64,000 nucleotides of DNA from Hydractinia symbiolongicarpus (GCF_029227915.1 NC_079886.1:15724501-15788500), one strand, 5' to 3'; positions 21,988-33,484 are shown, numbered from the stretch's first letter. Numbers and translations: made by a program. Notes: generated by a model not told the origin, from the letters alone.

Positions 21988-24715
21988 GGTGGTAGGAAAC
22001 CCTTTTTCTTGATTTTTTTTCAATTTTTTTTTTTTATTTTGTTTTGAAGCAAATTTATCGTCGATTCCGAATATGTATGTTTTCTTTATGAAGTTGAAAA
22101 CAACGTATTTGCTGTCATTGTACATCATGCAACAATTTTTTCGCTTGACAACGCCCTTAGCAACATGTTTTACCCTTGTTTAAATCCAAAAATAGGGCTT
22201 AATTCAGCCTTAAAATAACACCATAGTGTTTATGCACCCTTACGGGATTGCCACATTATTTAATCTAAAGGCTATAGCTCTAAAAACCACCAAAATGGTA
22301 GCAAAATGAGTGGTAGGTCTTGAGGCTGATACACTGAATCAGGATGTAGCTAGATGGCAGGATGAATATTCCTACTATAAATTATTGATTATGGCATATG
22401 AATCATTCCTTGAAAAGGTAGCAGAACAATTTAATAAACAGTTTAATTCTACTTTTACTTCTTTTTTAAAAATGTAAACAAATATAGCTAGTTGTGCCAA
22501 GAAACAAATCTAGAAGTCGAAAGCGAAAATTTTAGGGAAACAAATTCACTTTTCGTGAAAGCAAAGTAACTCCTTCTTGTGCCAGTGCTAGCAAAATAAA
22601 TGTCACAAAGAATTCTGATTCAAATGATACAGATAACTACAATATAATTATAAACTTTCGAACTTTTAAATCATTTTTACAATAATTTTTATCGTGTCCG
22701 CAATGCAAAAATGGCAATGTAGTTTTATCGAACGATTTATCAAAGCGTCAAGGATTTAGTTATTTATTATTTTTCAAGTGTCACACATGTTTATTTGAGG
22801 ACTCTGTTTTTAGTTCTGAACTTTCCCAAATGAGACCTGTTAGGGGAAGACCTGTGCATAATGTGAATTTGCAAACGTTTGTAATTTCGAGAGATTGGAA
22901 AGGGTTAACAATCCATTCAATTGTTTTCAACCTTGATGAATATGCCGCCACCATTGTCAAGACCTGCATATAACAGGATTAATGATATTTTACATGTCAC
23001 TTGTAATGGCACACAAGTCCACATCATCTGCTGCTGAACAAATTAGAAAAGCATCAGGAAACATAAACGACATTTAAAACTGTCAAGCTTCATTTGACGG
23101 TACATGGCAGGGAAGAGGATACGCTTCAATCAATGGCGTAGTGACAGCTATTTTCAGTTTTAATGGAAAGTGCTTGATGCCCATGTTATGTCGAAAAACT
23201 GTTATAGTTGCAAGATGTGGGAAACAAAGAAAAATTCTTCTGGATTTGACAATTGGAAATCCAATCATGATTGTCAAATTAACCATGTTGGTAGTTCCGG
23301 TTCAATGGAAGCAGCAGAAGTTAAAGAGATGTTTCACCGGTCGATTAAAAAGAATATGCTACGTTATACTGAGTATATTGGAGACGGTGATACATCCTCA
23401 TTTTCTGTTGTTTCTGATTCAAAGCCTTATGATGGTATTGAAATCAAGAAACTTGAATGCGCTGGTCATGTTAAAAAAAAACTTGGGACGCGATGCAGAA
23501 ATCTCTGCCAAAAACTGCGGGGGAAGAAAATTTCAGATCAAAAACTTATTAATGGAAGAGGAAGATTGACAGAGAAAGCAATCAACACACTCCAGAATTA
23601 CTATGGAATAGCAAAGTAATATCTATGGAATGAAAAAGTGTGTTTGGGCAGTGTTATATCATAACTGCGATATCAGCAATGAAAATGTCCGCCACCAATT
23701 TTGTCCTAGAGAGGGAAACTCTTGGTGTTTGTGTTCAAGCAGACAAAATTAATGGAAAGAGTACCTACAAGCCAAAACTTAGTCTTCCAATGGCTATTAA
23801 AAGTGAATTGACTGAAACGTTCCGAAAACTGTCCAGCGAAGAATTACTCTCTAAATATACTCACGGGAAAACTCAAAATAACAATGGGTCACTAAATGGA
23901 GTTATCTGGAAAAAATGTCCTAAATCTGTGTATTTTTCCAGAAAATTACTTGAGCTAGGAGTTTATTCTGCCATTATAGAATTTAATGATGGTTGCAGTG
24001 GACTGAAACTAGTTTTTAGTAAGTTGTTTGGTGATTTGAACAAGCGATTTTTGGAGAAAGTCTTATTAAAGAACGACCTAAAGCGCATTGATAATATACA
24101 AAGAAAATCGTCAGCAGCTGGAATTGCTAAAAGAAAACACCTGAGAGCTGCTAGCAAAGGTTTTATTGACATAGAGAAGGAAAGTGAGCCAAAGCCATGA
24201 TATTCCAAAGGAGATTATATGTAATTAGTTTTAATTAGTTTAGTTTTAATTGTGACTTTTTATGGTTTAATATTTTCTTTATCCGACTTGCAGTTTTAAA
24301 TCAATAAATCTTTTTTAGTATAAGTACAACCCTTGAAATTTTTCACACAGGCTTGTTATATGTATAGGTAGGAGGTATACTAAGAAAATCTTGTTCTGAA
24401 CTTCATGTCTATTTTTATGGCGTTCAATCTGCCAGGTTTAGGTCCCGTTTTTTGATCAAAAAATGAAATTTTACGTTATTGGGAATATTTTTTGAAATAA
24501 TTACTGCTGCAACTTGATTTTGAGCTGAAATAATATAACCAATCAAGAGATGTAATTTTTTGGATTTTAGAGTTATTTCTGGGCAAGCGAGGCAAAATTT
24601 TTTTTCAAAAAAATAATTATTTTTATTTCCTTAAATAAAAGCAACAACATTTTATCGAAAAAAGCTTCAAATAGCCTATATTTAAGAATTTTGAAAAAAA
24701 TGGTTTCCCACCACC
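21988..24715 (+). mobile_element. Mutator-like (MULE) DNA transposon
   Basis: GGTGGTAGGAAACC at the left end is mirrored by GGTTTCCCACCACC at the right end, enclosing a decayed Mutator-type transposase. The short inverted match and AT-rich inner flanks suggest these are the true ends. I could not identify the 8-11-bp target duplication expected for MULEs. Confidence 0.6.
22640..24200 (+). pseudogene. Mutator-like transposase
   Basis: Segments in changing frames: an N-terminal CPQCKNGN...CHTC zinc-ribbon-like region (~22698-22795), a FDGTWQGRGYASINGVV block (first Asp of the DDE-type core, ~23092-23142), then YTEYIGDGDTSSFSVV (second Asp, ~23365-23412), HVKKKLGTRCRNL, a KCP...HGKTQNNN stretch and a basic C-terminus ending near 24200. 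This order matches the metazoan Mutator-like transposase domain family. Frame breaks near 22960, 23070, 23170, 23620 and 23640 show it is dead. The stretch between 23170 and 23619 is still open and well conserved in character. Confidence 0.75.
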
Positions 24716-25021
24716 TTAAATTATATCCATTATTTTCCTCAAAAAATATTTTTTTTACAAATTTTACAGCTGGATTTACATTTTTTTGTAAAATACCGCT
24801 AGTAGCTTCATCTAGCTGTTTTAAATCATTATAACTAATAATTTTCTGAAAGAAATGGTTCAGCCTTTATTTTTTGTAACTATTACTTATGTTTGTATCC
24901 TGAAAGACAATCGAGTAATCAGAGTCATTGAGATTGTAATTAAAACCTCATAGTATGTACGAATTTGGTTTGTTTGAATACTAATTAAGCAAATTGGGTG
25001 TGTCCATTGTGAATGTGTTCA
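24716..25021. other. Gene-free spacer between two transposons
   Basis: AT-rich sequence with no feature recognised. Confidence 0.3.
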
Positions 25022-25084
25022 GTTTCCAGGGGCGGATACAGGATTTTTTTCTCCTTAGGCGGATTTGCGAAGCGAAGCGAAGCC

Positions 25085-25119
25085 CACGCGCAATTTTTGC
25101 GTAGCAAAAATTGCGCGTG
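25085..25119. repeat. Perfect 16-bp hairpin near the hAT left end
   Basis: CACGCGCAATTTTTGC is followed by a GTA loop and its exact complement. A second hairpin, CTGGGGC-GAA-GCCCCAG, lies at about 25153-25169. Both are in the subterminal region where transposase-binding structures are typical; function not shown. Confidence 0.75.
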
Positions 25120-25659
25120 ATAAAACAGCTGGGGGTCTTGGGGGAAGTGGAGTCTGGGGCGAAGCCCCAGAAGCTTTAGCTTATTTATCTATTTCAGCAC
25201 TCAAAAATGCAGCAGACAGGACCTTCACATGTCCATTTCTTATATGTTATTGGAAAAAAAACAACCATAAAATTCATAAATAAAAGCCAAATAATGTTTT
25301 CAGAAAAATTAAGGCTAAAATTAGCCAGCCAGCAAAATTTCTTCTTTCTTCCAGATTCACATCCAGATAAATGAAATCCAAAAATAACATTTTTTAAAGA
25401 TTAGAGGATTAAATTAATAATCCAGTCAAAATCTTCTTTCTTCATTCAAAATCTTCTTTCTTCTTTCTTCCAGCTTGCACATCAGGTAATATAACCAACC
25501 ATGAACAAAATGAATCTGTCATGAAATGAGTCAAATTGATCAATTGTCAAAACCAACCAATGAATAAATGAATGAACAACAATCAAAACTGAAAATTTTA
25601 AACTAAATTTCAGTACACCAGGTCAACATGAAGCATAAAAAAACATACTCCCTTATATA

Positions 25660-25843
25660 CCAACTTACTTACCTACTTCCCTTACCTACTTACTATACCT
25701 ACTTCCCTTACCTACTTCCCTTACCTACTTACTATACCTACTTCCCTTACCTACTTCCCTTACCTACTTCCCTTACCTACTTACTATACCTACTTCCCTT
25801 GCTTACCTACTTTCCTTACCTACTTCCCTTACCTACTTACTAT
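25660..25843. repeat. CTTACCTACTTCC minisatellite
   Basis: About 14 units of a 12-13-bp pyrimidine-rich repeat (ACTTCCCTTACCT / ACTTACTATACCT) run through the hAT element. The long open frame across it is a by-product of the repeat, not a gene. Confidence 0.85.
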
Positions 25844-25884
25844 TATTGCATTAGGGGAATACTCGCACCCACCAGGCTGACTTA

Positions 25885-25988
25885 AGACAAGTATTATCAT
25901 TGCAGCTAGCTGTTTTGTTACCTTAACTTAAAGTATAACCGTCTTTAGACAAGTATTATCATTGCAGCTAGCTGTTTTGTTACCTTAT
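25885..25988. repeat. Tandem duplication, 62-bp period
   Basis: A ~42-bp block beginning AGACAAGTATTATCATTGCA occurs at 25885 and again at 25947 with no visible differences, so the duplication is recent. Confidence 0.8.
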
Positions 25989-26232
25989 TAACTGAATATT
26001 ATTTATACTGCTATCATGGATGTATACAGAATTTATGAAAATAGCCTAAATCTTATCAATCACATCTAAAAAATTTAACAATCAGATGAAAAGAAAAAGG
26101 GCGAGGGGAGGGGGGAGAGAGAGAAAAAGAGCAGAGAGGTAAAAAAGATAACGGGGTGGGGGGGTAACATGGTAAGTACTATCTATTAACATTTCTTTAT
26201 CATTAGTTATATATCTCAAAACATGTCATGTC

Positions 26233-26553
26233 TTAAAATTTTAGTCTTCTGTTATCAATGGAAAATTTATTTATAACTTCATTTATATCAACGTTTATTT
26301 CTTTATGGATGTGGAGAAGAGCTAAGCCATTTAGTCTATCGTTAGACATAGTACTGCGGTTATAATTTTTTAATCGTCGTAGTGCAGAAAAGGACCTTTC
26401 ACATTCACATGAGGTGACTGGTAATGTGCCTAAAATTCTTAGGGCCACAGTTATATTTTCAAAGCCAGGAAAATGAATTAATTTAAGTGTAGAGGAAACA
26501 TTATCTGGTGCATCAAATTTGTACGAAGTCCAATATTCTTCCCACAAGTCCAT
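26233..26553 (-). pseudogene. hAT transposase C-terminal dimerisation domain
   Basis: The frame reads LPVTSCECERSFSALRRLKN and MSNDRLNGLALLHIHKEI, the hallmark of the hAT-C dimerisation region at the end of hAT transposases. The upstream RNase H-like catalytic core is not recognisable: 26560-26700 contains no matching frame, so the element is probably an internally deleted or intron-split copy. It belongs to the hAT element at 25027-27600. Confidence 0.8.
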
Positions 26554-26713
26554 TTCATTTCATTTCGATGACCCAAATAGAAACTTTTTGTTTATTGTAG
26601 TGAACCCCCTTTTGTTTATTGTTTAAAAGCTTAATAGCTCTTTGTCACCACAATACAATTAATTTATTTTTAAACATTCCTTAGGGATTATCAACAAAAG
26701 TAAAATTAGATAG

Positions 26714-26947
26714 TTACCTCAAAGCGACGAATGCTTTCTCTTTTGCATACCCAGGAATAAAATGTTCAACACTGAAATTTCTGCTTAACAACTTTTTCTC
26801 AATCTTTCTCCAATGATCTAATGTTCCAAAATCAGGAAACTCTGTTATTTTATCTTTCAATATCTTATAAAGACTTTTACATTCGCAAATATCATTGCTT
26901 TTTACAGCAAGCACAACCCGATCCCGCAAGCTCCCATCAGAAGACAT
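26714..26947 (-). CDS. Open frame inside the hAT element, possible upstream exon
   Basis: 77 codons (MSSDGSLRDRVVLAV...) end at a good splice-donor sequence, TTTGAG|GTAACT, on the minus strand. The composition looks coding (charged, few biased runs). It could be a 5' exon of the transposase at 26233-26553 or an unrelated captured fragment. I do not recognise it. Confidence 0.3.
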   Translation of the reverse strand: MSSDGSLRDRVVLAVKSNDICECKSLYKILKDKITEFPDFGTLDHWRKIEKKLLSRNFSVEHFIPGYAKEKAFVALR

Positions 26948-27107
26948 GTTGGATCAGAAAGAACTTCAGAATTGCAGTTGGCCGAAGCTGGCCGAACCCA
27001 TTAAACAGACCGGCTACCGCGAGGCAATAACAATAGGAAGAGTAAATTATTCCTACGCACCCATCCCCTAATATCAATCTTTCTTTCACCGTAAATTTCG
27101 ACTAAAG

Positions 27108-27290
27108 AGAGTCCAAAAGTCCACACTTCGGCGAGATTCTTTTTACGTCACAAATTCTTTTGTTTTAACCAGAGTCCAAAAGTCCACACTTTGGCGAGAT
27201 TTTTCTCGACGTCATAATTCTTTTGTGTTTCTTTTGTTTAAGAGAGTCCAAAAGTCCACACCTCGGCAGCCGCCGAAGTCGACTGTTTTT
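27108..27290. repeat. Three ~70-bp subterminal tandem repeats of the hAT element
   Basis: AGAGTCCAAAAGTCCACAC begins three units (about 27110, 27171 and 27241), two of them followed by TTCGGCGAGA-like and ACGTCA...TTCTTTTGT blocks. The location inside the right end suggests a transposase-binding array. Confidence 0.7.
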
Positions 27291-27605
27291 ACGGCAGAAA
27301 ACAAAGGAATCGAGAGAAACAAAGTCAGCGAAATGCGGCAAAATGTAGTTCGACTACCGTAAGAACCATAGTACTTCGGCAAAGCACATCGAAGGAGAAT
27401 CGAGCCTCGGCAAACACTCCTGAGTGGAGATAAGAATATTACCTCGGATCCTGGGCGCAAAGGAATCTTATTAAACGCTTATAATAAAAATTATGCGTTG
27501 CTTTAAATCAATTTCTATATTTAGATACACATGATTTTCTCATTGGCAAAATTTCTCCTTAGGCGAGTGCCGAAGTGGCCGAAGTCTAAATCCGCCCCTG
27601 GTTTC

Positions 27606-28034
27606 AACTATTTTAATAGCGAGATAGTTTATGCAGTTTCTGCATCTTGTTCTTGTTGCCGTTGTTATCTTTTTGTTATTTTTATTTAATCCAGGAGAAT
27701 GATAGACTACTAATTTTATCGTTTTAGGTTGCGAGTCTTAATTATTCGAATGTGGCATTGATAGTTAAAGCGCTAGTCAATCAAAGTCATTCAGCACCCA
27801 TGAATTACTTTTGGTGTTGTTGTTTTTTTTTTAATTTACACGTTAACTTATTATTAGAAATATAAAATTTGTAAACAAAATTAATTACACATTTGATTAT
27901 ATCATTTGGGTAACTGAATCATGCACCATAAACAATACGTACCAAGGATTTCTGATATGATTTCTTATGTTAAACGTTTAATTTTAATACTATTTTAATA
28001 ATAGTTCTAGTACCAAAAATTATTTGTAAGGGTA
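27606..28034. other. Gene-free spacer
   Basis: AT-rich sequence with no feature recognised between the hAT target duplication and the first Helitron unit. Confidence 0.3.
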
Positions 28035-30605
28035 TCTATATAATAATACGCCAGTTCCGTGTGTCTGTGACAGGCAAAGTGGATATGTTCATTTTCCTTT
28101 AATCTTACCGAAATTTTCTTTGAAGTAACCGAAAAATGCATGTCTAATATGTTAAATTTTCTGACGGTACGGCGCGACGTCAATAACACCACTTTAACGT
28201 CAATATCCTATATTAAATTAATGAAGCCGTTACAGTGCACTTAAAACTTTGAGGCCAATTAACTTGGAAACGAGGTGGTGACGTCAATGATTTTTCACTG
28301 CGTGGGTAACTAGGGACCACCTGGGACGAATTTGGGTAAGTTTCCCAAACCTGGATCCCCGAATCCGTTTCGGAATGGACGGGTTGATGACGTCATCACA
28401 AAACCTTCAAATCCCAATATTTCTGCAACCGTTTGTCAAAAGTGCACGTTCCTATACATTTTCTTGATCAGCATTTCATGATCTATACGATGAATGCAAC
28501 GGGTGTACGAATTTGTGAAAAAATTTTTTTTGGAACTTTTGATAGGGACTTTGCTGACGTCAGCAAAATTTTAAAGCCCTTAAATCTTCTTAGGCGTTTG
28601 TAAAAAACATAGGATACTATACATTTTCTTGATCAGCGTTTCAAGATCTATACGATGAAGGCAACAGGTATACAAATTTCTAAAAAAAAGTTTTGGGGGT
28701 TTGACTGGCCATTGCTGACGTCAGCAAAATTTTAAAACCCTTATATCTCATTAACCGCTCATCAAAAGCACATGATCATATGCATTTTCTTGATCAGCAG
28801 TTTAAGCTCTACACAATAGAGGCAATGTGGAAACACAGTTCTACTTTTTTTTGTGGATGGGTTGCTGACGTCATCAAAATTTTTATTCTGCCTTAGTGGA
28901 TTTTTCCACGGGCTTTATCTAGACTAGTCTCTATAATAATACGCCAGTTCTGTCTGTCTGTCTGTGACTTTTGCAAAGGGGATAAAATTTCTTTGATAAA
29001 GTCTATATAAAACATCGTCTATAAATTTGTTCTGTAAATTACCAAACTTTGACGTTAAAGCAATATTGACGTCAAAGGAAAGTATATTAAGATTAGTGAA
29101 GCCATTGCATTGCACTTTCAAATTTAAGGCTAAATAACTTGGAAACGGGTGGAAATAACTGACGTCATCTCCTGCGTAGGTAACTAGGGACCACCTGGGA
29201 CCAATTTGGGTAAGTTTCCCAAACCTGGGTCCCCGAATCCGTTTCGGAATGGACGGGTTGATGACGTCACCAAAAAACCTTCAAACCCAATATCTCTGCG
29301 CAACCGTTTGTCAAAAATACGTGATCCTATACATTTTCTTGATCAGCGTTTCAAGACCTATACAATGAAGGCATCAGGGCAGCAGGTATACAAATTTCTG
29401 ATTATTTTTGACTGGCCATTGCTGACGTCAGCAAAATTTTAAAACCCTTATATCTCATTAAACGCTTATCAAAAAGACATGATCATATACATTTTCTTGG
29501 TCAGCGTTTAAACCTCTGCACAGTACAGGCAACGAATAAACTAAATTTCGCCACCACAGTATTTCCGTAACCGTTGGTACATTTTCTTGATCAGCCTTTC
29601 AAGAGCTATAACATGAAGGCAACGGGTATACAAATTTCGAAAAAATAATTTTCTGTACTTTTATTAGGGACTTTGTTGACGTCAGCAAAATTTTTAAACC
29701 TGTAAATCTCATTAACCATTCATCAAAAGCACGTGAATACATACATTTTCTTGATCAGCGCTTTTAGGTCTACACAATAGAGGCAACGTAAAAACAAGGC
29801 TCTAATTTTTTTTGCAGATGGGTTGCTGACGTCATCAAAATTCATATGACGCTTATTTTTCAATTTTATCCTGCTTCAGTGGATTTTTCCACGGGCTTTA
29901 TCGACTAGTGATCTATATAATAATACGCCAGTTCTGTCTGTCTGTGACTTTTGCAAAGATGATATTTTTTACCACTCGAATGCGCGAGTTTTTCGAGTTT
30001 TTTTGTCAATATCTTTTAACGTCAATATCTTATATATTAAATTAATGAAGCCATTACAGTGCACTTAAAACTTTGAGGCCAAATAACTTGGAAACGAGTT
30101 GGTGACGTCAATGATTTTTCACCGCGGTGGGACCACCTGGGACCAATTTGGGTAAGTTCCCCAAACCTAGGTCCCCAAATCCGTTTCGGACTGGACGGTT
30201 TGATGACGTAACCAAAAAACCTTGAAACCCTAATATCTCTGCAACCGTTTGTCAAAAGTACATGATACTATACATTTTCTTGATCAGCGTTTTAAGATCT
30301 ATACGAGGAAAGCAACAGGTATAGAAATTTCTTAAAAAAATTATTGGAGGGTTTGACGGCACTTTGATGACGTCAGCAAAATTTTTATACCCTTATATCT
30401 CCTTAGGCGTTCCTCGAAAACATATTATTCTATACATTATTTTGATCAGCGTGTCAATTTCTACACATTACTATCAAAAACTAAAATAAATTCCGCCAAT
30501 TTTTTTAGGGATCTGCACTGCTGACGTCAGCAAAACATCTAAAACAACCTATTTTTCCATTGTCCATCTGCCTAAGTGGATTTCTCGACGGGCCTTATCG
30601 ACTAG
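28035..30605 (+). mobile_element. Tandem array of three non-autonomous Helitrons
   Basis: Units are 28035-28927, 28928-29908 and 29912-30605. Each begins TCT(A/C)TATAATAATACGCC and ends with the GTGGATTTTTCCAC-type hairpin plus TCGACTAG. The array starts after A and ends before T. Unit lengths differ (about 893, 981 and 694 bp) because the number of internal TGACGTCA-bearing subrepeats differs. No coding capacity. Confidence 0.8.
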
Positions 30606-31079
30606 TACTTTATATTTGTAGTACATGTTATATTTCAAACTCGTCCCCAGCGCCTTTATATATTTAGTATAGTGTAATTTTTTGATTGTGATATATTTTA
30701 TATCCAACAATTTAAAATGGAATGAATAATCTATGCGCTGTTGGTATGCAGGTAAATTGTCAACCCTAAATCAGTAGCGAAATCAGTTAAAAAACTTTTT
30801 AAGGGAAAAATTGCAAGCAAAAACGCAAGGACATCAGCTATTATTTCGACATTAGTAATATTGTAAAAAAAAAGAGATTAGTAATATTTATTCAAATTAT
30901 TACGTTCGGCGTATTTTTGAGCAGTAATTTGAGCATGCGCAGTTGTTAATCGAATTAGTGATTGCATCATTCTACAGCGTGCGGTTGGTCGTAAAACAAG
31001 TGAAAATAAATCATAATTGTTTGAGCGAAAAATTGTGTTTGTAAAGAAATAGCCAATCAATTACAGGGATTCTCAAACT
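30606..31079. other. Gene-free spacer
   Basis: No feature recognised. Confidence 0.3.
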
Positions 31080-31114
31080 AGTATGGGACGGGAGGAAGGC
31101 GGACAACATGCCAA

Positions 31115-31390
31115 AATGTCTGTCTGTCTGTCTGATAAAAGCTATGTATAGGATCATACGTGTTCGAAAACGCACAAGGAAGTATGTTTTAAAATTTTAA
31201 AGTTTTGCTGACGTCAGTAAAGTGCTCTAGAGTAGAAAAAAAAAAAACTTGTATTTTGATGATGTCTGCCAGGACCCGTCAACACACAATATTTTTTTTC
31301 CTGAAATTTTTCGACACGTTGCTTTCAATGTGTAGAGCTTGAAACGCCAATCAAAATAATGCATAGAATCGTGTACAATAATAACAAAGT
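31115..31390 (-). repeat. Degenerate Helitron-family fragment
   Basis: After a (GTCT)n run at 31119-31134, phrases shared with Helitron interiors appear: TATAGGATCAT, GCTGACGTCAG and GAGCTTGAAACGCCAATCAA. Neither terminal hairpin nor CTAG end is preserved. Confidence 0.45.
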
Positions 31391-31497
31391 CAGAAATGTC
31401 ACATTTCACATATTTACACCTTACAAAGTGATTACGTTTGATTACATTGAAAACCTTTAATATTTTAATCAAAATGTCAAAAAACATCAATTTATAT

Positions 31498-32022
31498 TTG
31501 GAAAATCATTTATTCAGTTACATACTATCCTCTTTCCCAAAGACATACACAAAATGTAAAAATTAACTGGTTAAGAACACAAAATTTTTTTCTTAGTATG
31601 ATGATCTGTAGTGGCCTTTACCAACCATTTTAAACGTAAATGTCAAAAAAGAATAAGGAGTAAATTTTGAATGAACAAAGATATTATTTGTAGAATATAT
31701 ATGGTCCGTCCTCACAAAAGTTTACACAAAATGTAAAACAGATTAGTTTTTGAGGAGCATATCCAAATCAATCCATTGCCCATTAATCTTCCACAAAAAG
31801 GTTATGAAACACATCAAATTATAGAAAAATCAGTCATTTTATACAATACAAAAAACAAAAAAGTTTAGTCAGAACAATTAGTAATTTTTTTCATTATCAC
31901 CAAACACAGTTATTACAGCAATTTTAAAAGTCTTAACAAAAACGTGAATTTATTTTTTCAGTACATATTGCATGTGGTCTTTTTCTTTTCCCACAAAACT
32001 TTACACAAAATTTTAAAAACAG
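31498..32022. repeat. Diverged satellite-like repeats flanking the Polinton
   Basis: Three loose copies of a block (CATA...GTCC...CACAAAA.TTTACACAAAATGTAAAA) occur near 31518, 31698 and 31964. A fourth, weaker copy lies at 45065-45120 on the far side of the Polinton, as if the element inserted into this repeat. Confidence 0.4.
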
Positions 32023-32246
32023 AGATAGGAAAATGTATGTTATAGCGCAGTCGCGCACGCGCACGCAGTGACGTCACAACAAATCCAATACCTTGCAGTG
32101 CTTGGCTTTGGAATTCAAGGGGTAAGTCCCTATCATGCAGTGCTGAGTAGGGTAAAGTCCCTAATGAGTGATGATGTCATAAAATCATACAAAAACGAGT
32201 AAAATTCTAGCGCAGGGGGGAATTCCTTAATGATACTAATAATCAT
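32023..32246 (+). repeat. Left terminal inverted repeat of Polinton B
   Basis: It matches the complement of 44600-44823 along its whole length with scattered differences. Shared blocks include TAGCGCAGTC, CACAACAAATCCAATACC, GGAATTCAAGGGGTAAGTCC and AATGATACTAATAATCAT-type ends. Confidence 0.9.
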
Positions 32247-32487
32247 TACTTACTGACTACTTTTATGGAGATGCATGCTGCTTGGCTTATGTGGAAGAGC
32301 GGAAGGTGTATGACAGCGCGTACGAAATATCGTTGTGGCTTTTGAAAAGGCGTTATAAAGTAAAGCCTGCCCGAGATTGGAGACGCCTCAAAAGATTTGG
32401 GGGTGACTTGACGCAAAAGGATTTTTTGGGGTTAATGTGAAACCAATGTTATCTTACAACATAGTTGCAAGATAATACTACTAATAA

Positions 32488-32697
32488 ATGTGCGTCAACT
32501 GTCAATCAAAATTCGACATATTTGAAAATGCAGCAGTGATGACCTTTATGGCTGGCAGTGGTATCTCACTCCCACTTATGGCCCTAGCATGCGTACAAAA
32601 ATCAGAGAAGGAGAAGGAGAATGAATGGTGAATTCATGAAGCAAGATTGCGGAGGATTCAAAACCTAGAGGACCGTCTCAACATAAGAGAAACATAA
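32488..32697 (+). pseudogene. Small CxxC/hydrophobic protein, one in-frame stop
   Basis: The ATG at 32488 (preceded by AATAA) opens with MCVNCQSKFDIFENAAVM, a hydrophobic stretch (AGSGISLPLMALAC) and a charged tail. A TGA at 32629-32631 interrupts a frame that otherwise continues to 32697 with a helical Arg/Glu-rich end. First gene inside the left terminal repeat. The role is unknown; it is possibly a small membrane protein. Confidence 0.5.
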
Positions 32698-32702
32698 GAC
32701 AA

Positions 32703-32909
32703 ATGGAACAATGTAAGGACTGTGAAGGTATATTGGATGCGTACGACAGATGTACCTGTGGTCGGAGGTTTGTGGTAAATGGTAAAATGTTGTGTTGGTA
32801 CTGCTATCACGAATATATCACATATAACGGGGGCGGCTGCGCATGTACAATGACAAGCAATTCTCTGAAGTCGTTTAAACTTTCAATAAAGCAAGATGCT
32901 ACAATTTGA
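32703..32909 (+). CDS. Small cysteine-rich protein, zinc-ribbon-like
   Basis: 68 codons with MEQCKDC, RCTCGRRF, MLCWYC and GGCACT, giving four close cysteine pairs compatible with two zinc sites. It lies 5 bp after the previous gene and 2 bp before the next, in a same-strand run. The frame is open. The family is not recognised. Confidence 0.45.
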   Translation: MEQCKDCEGILDAYDRCTCGRRFVVNGKMLCWYCYHEYITYNGGGCACTMTSNSLKSFKLSIKQDATI

Positions 32910-32911
32910 GA

Positions 32912-33441
32912 ATGCTTGTCAACCATAAATTACTCTACTCATTTGCTGCTACCTTTACAGACATCAACGATATCAATGTGGATTATCTGACGGTGTCGGA
33001 TCCCATTCCTGCTAATGGAGGTAAGGATAATTAGTATCATACACGAGACCTTGTGGTAGCCCTCGGGGTAAAGACGCCCAAAATCTGGTCCCCACATGGA
33101 GTGACCCGATATTTGGTACCGGCAATGAGTCTCAATTTCGAAGAGTACCCTGATTGGTTTCCGAAACATCGTCAAATCTTATCCAAGATCGAAGGGCTGA
33201 TATCTAAGCAATTGATGATGGAGCCGGTTAAAAAGGACCGTTACGTGAACGCCAAGCTTAAACACTACAACGACGAGAATTCCATGGTATGCCAGTACCC
33301 TACGATAAACCCTGCCAAGTCAGTGCCATCCTGATCATATCATCTGTGTATATGCAAGGTAAAAACTACTACCCTCAGGTACATGTTGTAGAATGTCGAT
33401 ATAAGGACTTCAAAAAAGAATGGCTGCTGAGTGAGGATTAA
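32912..33441 (+). pseudogene. Polinton-associated protein, possibly ssDNA-binding
   Basis: The first exon-like stretch reads DINDINVDYLTVSDPIP and breaks at 33033. The frame at 33053-33334 holds APFG-like context, EEYPDWFPKHRQILSKIEGL and RYVNAKLKHYND. The C-terminal part (YYPQVHVVECRY) is in a third frame ending at 33441. The layout resembles the predicted single-stranded DNA-binding proteins of Polintons and large DNA viruses; this is inference. The gene is convergent with 33515-34144 across a conserved hairpin. Confidence 0.45.
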
Positions 33442-33447
33442 AAAGCC

Positions 33448-33484
33448 ATATATTTTATAGGCCTACAAGACCTATAAAATATAT
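33448..33484. terminator. Conserved hairpin between convergent genes (copy B)
   Basis: A perfect 14-bp stem, ATATATTTTATAGG with its complement, and a 9-nt loop CCTACAAGA, 6 bp after the stop of the + strand gene and 30 bp before the stop of the - strand gene. Conserved at 646-682. A bidirectional terminator or processing signal is inferred. Confidence 0.6.

Larger units (their letters stand above)
25027..27600. mobile_element. hAT transposon with 5-bp target duplication
   Basis: The ends CAGGGGCGGATACAGG and (complement) CAGGGGCGGATTTAG are classic hAT termini. GTTTC is duplicated exactly at 25022-25026 and 27601-27605. A 5-bp duplication points to the hAT5-type branch, not the usual 8 bp. 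Only the C-terminal dimerisation part of a transposase is recognisable inside. Both subterminal regions carry repeats and hairpins. Confidence 0.88.

Noticed and set aside
23963-24208. Minus-strand 81-codon frame inside the Mutator-like element
   Set aside because: It is antisense to a recognisable transposase segment.
25628-25885. 85-codon open frame rich in Pro, Tyr, Thr and Leu
   Set aside because: It is a by-product of the CTTACCTACTTCC minisatellite and has no independent coding signal.
26090-26165. Purine-rich G-run (GGGGAGGGGGGAGAG) considered as a G-quadruplex regulatory element
   Set aside because: It lies inside a dead hAT element with no nearby promoter; simple-sequence expansion is enough to explain it.
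30037-30255. 72-codon frame inside a Helitron unit, and similar frames at 28924 and 47540
   Set aside because: They arise from the repeated subunits and have no known motif.
32017-32022. Six-base target duplication for Polinton B
   Set aside because: AAACAG before the left end does not match TTATAA after the right end; the exact boundary or the duplication has decayed.
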